Source: an uncultured Bacteroidia bacterium (GTDB taxonomy: Bacteria; Bacteroidota; Bacteroidia; Bacteroidales; F082). Taken from it: a stretch of 64,000 nucleotides of DNA. Below the pieces are notes generated by a model. That model worked only from the letters and a program-made list of their open reading frames with translations. It was not told where the DNA came from and searched no databases. A program made the translations under genes and the position numbers. Below are positions 59,483 to 64,000 of this stretch, one piece after another; within the stretch, counting starts at the first letter, position 1, and each line of letters starts with the position of its first letter. The stretch spans positions 1 to 64,000 of the forward strand of contig CACXUM010000004.1 in assembly GCA_902770835.1 (NCBI GenBank), written 5' to 3'.

Positions 59483-60469
59483 ATGAAAGCATTAAACCAT
59501 CTGAAACAAAAAGCCCTACTCCTCTTGCTGCTGGTGGCTGCGGGGAATGGAATAGGACAACATAAAACCCCATCCAAGAATGATGCATGGCCCGAGCAAG
59601 GTGCCCAATGGACCTATTGCTTATACACCGAATTAGGTGAGGTTTATGGTAAGGAAGTATGGCAAACGACAGGTGACAGTTTGATTGGAAACAAAATATA
59701 CAACATAATCCAACCCGTCGATTCGATAGGACAACCTCTCTCTAATTCCAGAAAGATGCTCCTCTCTCGTTATGAAAACAATAGGGTCTTCCGTTATGTA
59801 AACGACAAGGAATATTTGTTCTTCTCTTTCGATCTCAACGAAAGTGATGTGTTTACCACATTCCGGTCGGCTGGGTGGGGTGCAAATGGTGTTCCCAATT
59901 ACGGAAACGATTCCGCTTGTTGCTCGATGAAACCTCTCTTGGTAATTCAAAAACAAGAGGTAGAGTTAGGCGGGCTTCTTTTGAACTAATATGTTTTGAA
60001 AGACACATTGTTCACTGCTTTATATGGTCTTGAATCCGAACAAATGTATTGGAAAATGATTGACAGAATCGGCCCTATCGGCACCTATCCGTTCATCGAC
60101 CTCAAAGAATCTGGATTCTCTGATGGAGCGGGTATTTGTGTTTATCAAACATGTCATCCCTATGCCCTTTTATCTGCCTATCAAGATGATGGTTTCAAGC
60201 AGACTTGGTTCGAATGCCATCCAACTGCTATCGCGGAGAACATCGCGGAAAAAGAAATCGAGGTTTATCCCAATCCTACTACTGGTGTTGTCTGCATCGA
60301 AGGAATTCCTGTTTCTGAAATTTTTGTTTACAACAGTTTGGGCAATAGGGTAAAAGTAATCCAAAACACGAATGATTTCGATATGGGATTCTTGCCCAAA
60401 GGTCTATATTTGCTTAGAATAATCGACAATAAAAACGATAGTTTTACGACTAAATTAATACTGAAATGA
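59483..60469 (+). pseudogene. T9SS-sorted secreted protein interrupted by an in-frame stop
   Basis: The first part, 168 residues (59483-59989), has a signal (LLLLLLVAAGNGIGQ) and ends QEVELGGLLLN then TAA. After the stop the same reading frame continues without shift (TAT GTT TTG AAA) for another 159 codons to 60469: KDTLFTALYGLESEQMYWKM, then a T9SS sorting domain (VYPNPTTGVVCIEG, LPKGLYLLRI, KLILK). A single-base nonsense mutation best explains this. The N-terminal piece lacks a sorting signal; the second lacks a signal peptide. Confidence 0.8.
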
Positions 60470-60482
60470 CAAAAGACTCAAG

Positions 60483-60761
60483 GTGTTGGCGGACGGCACG
60501 GTAGGCTGTCAGGAAACTGGAATCCAAATCCGCCCCTACCTCTTCTACCCCAACCCCACCCAAGACGAGCTTCACCTGCAATTCTCCCCTGATGTAACGC
60601 CCAAAACCATAGAGCTTTACGACCTGCAAGGCCGCATCGTGCGCACGCAGCGCAATGGCCTCGAAAGCCTCAATCTGCAAGGTCTTTCGGCAGGGCAATA
60701 TGTGATGAAGGTGACATTGGAGAACGGCAAGGTGTTTTCGGATAAGGTGGTGAAGGAATAA
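60483..60761 (+). pseudogene. Orphan T9SS C-terminal sorting domain
   Basis: A 92-codon frame from a GTG encodes almost only a T9SS domain: IRPYLFYPNPTQDELHL, IELYDLQGRIV, SAGQYVMKVT and final DKVVKE. It matches the ends of the genes at 9826 and 11468. There is no passenger or signal peptide, so it is the 3' remnant of a deleted paralog. Confidence 0.75.
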
Positions 60762-60763
60762 GA

Positions 60764-60810
60764 ACCTCGTAGGGATGGCAAGATAGGAGGCTGGAGGTTT
60801 CAACCCTTGC
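60764..60810. repeat. CTCGTAGGGATGGCAAG dispersed repeat, copy 2
   Basis: CCTCGTAGGGATGGCAAGATAGG then GGAGGTTTCAACCCTTGC. It is a diverged copy of 45094-45140. Confidence 0.5.
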
Positions 60811-60827
60811 CTTTCACAGACCAAAGT

Positions 60828-60864
60828 AAAAAAGTCGTTTTTCTTCGCGAAAAGCGGCTTTTTT
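60828..60864 (+). terminator. Intrinsic terminator upstream of the A2M gene
   Basis: AAAAAAGTCG and CGGCTTTTTT pair around TTTC/GAAA with a TTCG loop. It separates the broken T9SS region from the alpha-2-macroglobulin gene. Confidence 0.8.
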
Positions 60865-60879
60865 CTCAAATAGGTTTCC

Positions 60880-60887
60880 TATTTTTG
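60880..60887 (+). promoter_or_regulatory. Promoter -7 element (TATTTTTG) for the A2M gene
   Basis: TATTTTTG followed by TACTC, 30 bases before the ATG at 60918. Confidence 0.65.
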
Positions 60888-60917
60888 TACTCTCGAAAAC
60901 AATCAAAGTTTTACGAT

Positions 60918-63900
60918 ATGAGTACAAATCAAAAAATGAGAAAATTCGGCGGCATCAGCCTGATTGTCACTGCATTGCTGCTGGCCTTCATGCCCTCGTG
61001 CGGCAAGAAGGGAACGACGAAAGGTTCGGAAATGTTCGTGGAGCGCATCCAGCCTTTGAATGAGGCCATGTTGGCCTTGCTCGACAGTTACACTTCGGGC
61101 ATCATTGCGGCGGGCGAGCCTGTCATGGTGCGGTTCAACAATCCCGCGACGCTGAAAGTGAAGTACGGCGAACCCATCCCCGCCAAGGCTTTCGACTTCA
61201 AGCCCGCTTTGAAAGGCAAGGCCGTTTGGATTGACGAGAACACCATCGGTTTCCAGTACGACGACATCGACAAGGACCAGAACTATGTCTGCCAGTTCAA
61301 GATGGCCGACTTCGTGGATGTGCCTGCTGACCAGCAACTTGAGTTTGGCTTTGGCGTGCGCCGGCAGAATTTCAGCCTCGTCACGATGCAGCCCGTTTGC
61401 ACCTCCAACGAAGAGATGAGTTATCTCATGCAGGTTGCCTTTGCCACGCCCATCGACCTTGAGGATGCCGTCAAAATCTTTGATGACGCTTTCCGCAAAG
61501 CCCATCCCGTGGAGGTGGCTTCGTTGGGCAACAACCTCTTTGAGTTTGAGTTGCAAGGCTTTAAGCGCCAGAAAGACGAATATGAGATGCCCGTCGTTCT
61601 CGATGGAAAGGCCATTGACTGCAAGGCGAGGATGGAGCGCAGCCTGACCGTTTATGCTCAGGATGTCTTCAAGCCCGTGATGTTCGATGTGGACAAGGCG
61701 GGAAGCAAGGGAACTTTGCTTTTCTCGCAGCCGCTGAAGGAAAACCAAAACCTTGACGGCTTCGTGAATTTCGACCAAAAAGTTGGCTATAAGGCTGACA
61801 TTAAGGGAAATAAGGTGGATTTCTATTTCGATAAGTCCAACCTTTATCCTTACCAGTTGGAAAGCCTTCAACTGACCGTGGGCAGTGGTATTCGTGCCGC
61901 CAACGGCATGTTGCTGCAAAGCGATTATCAGTATGATTTCGACCTGACCGACAACCTCCCGAAGGTGCGTTGGACTGACGATGGTGTCATCATCCCCGAT
62001 GTGAACGAAACTACCATCTATTTCGATGCCATCTGCCTTAACTCGGTGACTTTGAGGATTGTGCGTATCTTCGACGACAACATCCTTTCCTTCTTGCAGG
62101 ACAACGAATTGAACGAAACTTACGGCGTGCGCAAGGCAGGTCGATTGGAGAAAAAGGTGCGTTTGGCCATCGACAACCCATACGCCAACCAGTGGAAGAC
62201 CTTCCCGATTGTGCTTTCCGACTATATCAAAGTGGAACCGGGTGCGATGTACCAGTTGAGCCTCAATTTCGGTCCCGCCGACTACACTTTTGCATCTGAT
62301 GAAATGCGTAGCGCAGTGTCTGAAAACGAGGCACTTGAGGCTTCCTATTGGGACGGCAATGCCTACGATTACAAGGAATACCGCTACGATGGCGAGTGGG
62401 GCGACCCGAATGGCTTCTATTATTATAATTATGTGGAGCAGAAAAAGAACATCGTCGTCAGCGACTTGGCCGTGACCGCAAAAATGGGTCGCAGCGACGC
62501 GGTTGATGTGTTTGTCTACAGGATTTCCGATGCCATGCCGGTTGCGGGCGCGCAAGTGACGGCATACAATTTCCAGCGTCAGGAATTGGTCAAAGGTAGC
62601 ACCGATGTGCAGGGTCATGCGCAACTGAAGTGCGAAAACCGTCCTGCCTTCGTGATGGTCACGGACAAGAAAGGAAGCAAGTCGGTGATAAAGTTGAACG
62701 ATGGCAATGCGCTCTCTTACAGCCGTTTCGATGTGGCGGGCGAGCCTGTCGAGAAGGGCGTTTCGGGATTTGCCTACAGCAACCGAGGCGTTTGGCGGCC
62801 AGGTGATGAGATGCAACTCAACCTGATGCTGAACGATTTCGAGTCGAGCGTGCCTGCCGACTATCCTGTTGTCCTTGAGGTGGTTGACGCGACAGGTCGC
62901 CTCTATGCCAAGCAGGTGAACACCAAACCTGTGAATGACATTTATTGCTTCCGCGTCCCGACCAATGTCAGCGACGAAACGGGAGTGTGGACGGCGCGTT
63001 TCAAGGTGGGCACAAGCACCATCACCAAGAACCTCCGCGTGGAAACCGTGAAGCCTAACCGCTTGGAAATCAACTTTAACTTGCCCGAAGTGGTCAGTTT
63101 GTCACGCAATGAGCGTGTCAATCTGACTTCGAGATGGCTCAATGGCATGAAAGCCAACGGCTTGAAGGCTGAAGTGGATGTGAAATTGCGCGGCGGCGAA
63201 ACCTCGTTCAAGAATTTCGCCAATTATTCCTTCGTCAACGAAACGCAAAGTTTTGAGCCACAGGAGATTTCGCTGTTAAGCGGCAACCTCAATTCGGAAG
63301 GCGTCGCCAACATAGGTTTTGGCCCGATGAAGGACGTTTACGCCTCGCAGATGATGAACGGTATCTTCACGGTGAAGGTTTTCGAGCAGGGCGGCGACTT
63401 CAGCATTGCTTCCTTCAAGGCAAAACTTTCTCCCTTCCAGCGTTATGTGGGCGTGGATTTGCCCGAAACTTCCTCAAAATACGGCAGTTACTACGACACG
63501 GGCAAGGATTGGAAGTTCAATATCGCGATGGTCGGCGAGGACGGCGCGGCTTATCAGTCGGCGGTTGCCCTGGAATATGCCTTGTATAAGTTGGATTCCT
63601 ATTGGTGGTGGTCGAGTGAGGATCAGTATTCGCTGCAACGCTATGCTTCAGGCACTTACAAGGCTCCCGTGCAAAACGGCACCTTGACCTGCAACGGAAC
63701 GACTTCAGTCACTTTCAACATTCCTAACGAAAAATGGGGCAGTTATCTCTTTGTGGTGAACGACAAGCAGGGCGGCCATCAGTTCGCCAAAGTCATCAGT
63801 TTCGATTGGGGCTATGGACATTCTTCGTCCGCTTCTGGTGCGCCTGCGCAATTGGCCATGAAAACCACTGCCGAGAGTTATCAGGTGGGCGAGAAGATGG

Positions 63901-64000
63901 TCGTCACGTTCCCTGCCAACGACAAGGCCAAGGCACTCGTAACCGTTGAGGCTAACGACAGGGTTTTGCAGACCATGTTGGTCGAAAATCTCGGTCAAGA
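60918..64000 (+). CDS. Alpha-2-macroglobulin family lipoprotein, N-terminal part (runs off window)
   Basis: The frame from ATG 60918 stays open to the window edge (1027 codons). A lipoprotein signal ends FMPSCGKKG. The protein has bacterial A2M architecture: early MG-like domains, an MG/BRD-style KNIVVSDLAVTAKMGRSDAVDVFVY (residues ~512-536), then a middle GFAYSNRGVWRPGDEMQLNLML (~617-638), and YVGVDLPETSSKYGSYYD. The bait region, thioester (CxEQ) and complement-like C-terminus would lie beyond the window. The family is thought to trap proteases at the cell surface. Confidence 0.88.
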   Translation, partial: MSTNQKMRKFGGISLIVTALLLAFMPSCGKKGTTKGSEMFVERIQPLNEAMLALLDSYTSGIIAAGEPVMVRFNNPATLKVKYGEPIPAKAFDFKPALKGKAVWIDENTIGFQYDDIDKDQNYVCQFKMADFVDVPADQQLEFGFGVRRQNFSLVTMQPVCTSNEEMSYLMQVAFATPIDLEDAVKIFDDAFRKAHPVEVASLGNNLFEFELQGFKRQKDEYEMPVVLDGKAIDCKARMERSLTVYAQDVFKPVMFDVDKAGSKGTLLFSQPLKENQNLDGFVNFDQKVGYKADIKGNKVDFYFDKSNLYPYQLESLQLTVGSGIRAANGMLLQSDYQYDFDLTDNLPKVRWTDDGVIIPDVNETTIYFDAICLNSVTLRIVRIFDDNILSFLQDNELNETYGVRKAGRLEKKVRLAIDNPYANQWKTFPIVLSDYIKVEPGAMYQLSLNFGPADYTFASDEMRSAVSENEALEASYWDGNAYDYKEYRYDGEWGDPNGFYYYNYVEQKKNIVVSDLAVTAKMGRSDAVDVFVYRISDAMPVAGAQVTAYNFQRQELVKGSTDVQGHAQLKCENRPAFVMVTDKKGSKSVIKLNDGNALSYSRFDVAGEPVEKGVSGFAYSNRGVWRPGDEMQLNLMLNDFESSVPADYPVVLEVVDATGRLYAKQVNTKPVNDIYCFRVPTNVSDETGVWTARFKVGTSTITKNLRVETVKPNRLEINFNLPEVVSLSRNERVNLTSRWLNGMKANGLKAEVDVKLRGGETSFKNFANYSFVNETQSFEPQEISLLSGNLNSEGVANIGFGPMKDVYASQMMNGIFTVKVFEQGGDFSIASFKAKLSPFQRYVGVDLPETSSKYGSYYDTGKDWKFNIAMVGEDGAAYQSAVALEYALYKLDSYWWWSSEDQYSLQRYASGTYKAPVQNGTLTCNGTTSVTFNIPNEKWGSYLFVVNDKQGGHQFAKVISFDWGYGHSSSASGAPAQLAMKTTAESYQVGEKMVVTFPANDKAKALVTVEANDRVLQTMLVENLGQ

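Noticed and set aside
60903..62816. 637-codon open frame opposite the alpha-2-macroglobulin gene
   Set aside because: Antisense shadow of a gene with promoter, lipobox and family motifs; the antisense product shows no domain.

Overview
The window comes from a chromosome of the phylum Bacteroidota, most likely order Bacteroidales. Supporting signs are about twenty housekeeping promoters of the phylum type TAnnTTTG, type IX secretion C-terminal domains, a DUF4249 lipoprotein beside a TonB-dependent receptor, DUF2723, DUF6089 and DUF4956 proteins, and a BamA-OmpH-OmpH block. The genus cannot be fixed from the sequence. No phage, plasmid, rRNA, CRISPR array or intact insertion sequence was seen.

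Layout. 1-9.8 kb: MutS2 (partial, minus), CutC, a lipoprotein beta-mannosidase, a DUF2807-like envelope protein, an ECF sigma/anti-sigma pair, a NYN-domain protein with a structured leader, Lgt and a truncated lipoprotein. 9.8-18.6 kb: two paralogous T9SS cargo proteins, a 1031-residue DUF2723 membrane protein, and a four-gene CsgG/DUF4810/GNA1162 lipoprotein operon. 18.7-23.8 kb: tRNA-Gln and rimP-nusA-infB. 24-31.7 kb: a DUF4143 ATPase behind a 22-bp tandem array, a transglutaminase-like lipoprotein, an AAA/PD-(D/E)XK protein, an ATP-grasp protein and an MntA/HepT toxin-antitoxin pair. 31.8-41.6 kb: purA, a Fur-family regulator, relA/spoT, lepA, dprA, rsgA, NAD kinase and DUF6089. 41.6-46.5 kb: uppS, bamA and two OmpH/Skp chaperones. 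46.6-49.9 kb: a VOC protein and an SDR, divergent from an alpha-oxoamine synthase that may make a sphingoid or sulfonolipid base. 49.9-52 kb: a 20-copy 33-bp array in front of a second DUF4143 ATPase. 52-64 kb: a MarR regulator, small lipoproteins, a VTC/DUF4956 pair, DUF2490, DUF4249 plus TonB receptor, broken T9SS genes, and the start of an alpha-2-macroglobulin gene.

The main observations are about control regions. Both DUF4143 ATPase genes sit directly behind tandem arrays whose periods (22 and 33 bp) are multiples of 11. A third, short 33-bp array lies upstream of the DUF2807-like gene. That gene shares an ECF-type promoter (TGTAACTTTTT-N11-CGTATTAC) with the ECF sigma gene itself, and the short array carries reversed copies of the promoter's -35 decamer. 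The NYN gene has two adjacent leader hairpins ending in a T-rich run a few bases before its start. T9SS C-terminal domains appear as a near-identical cassette on two genes and as an orphan fragment.

All functional assignments were made by reading translations and motifs; no database search was run.
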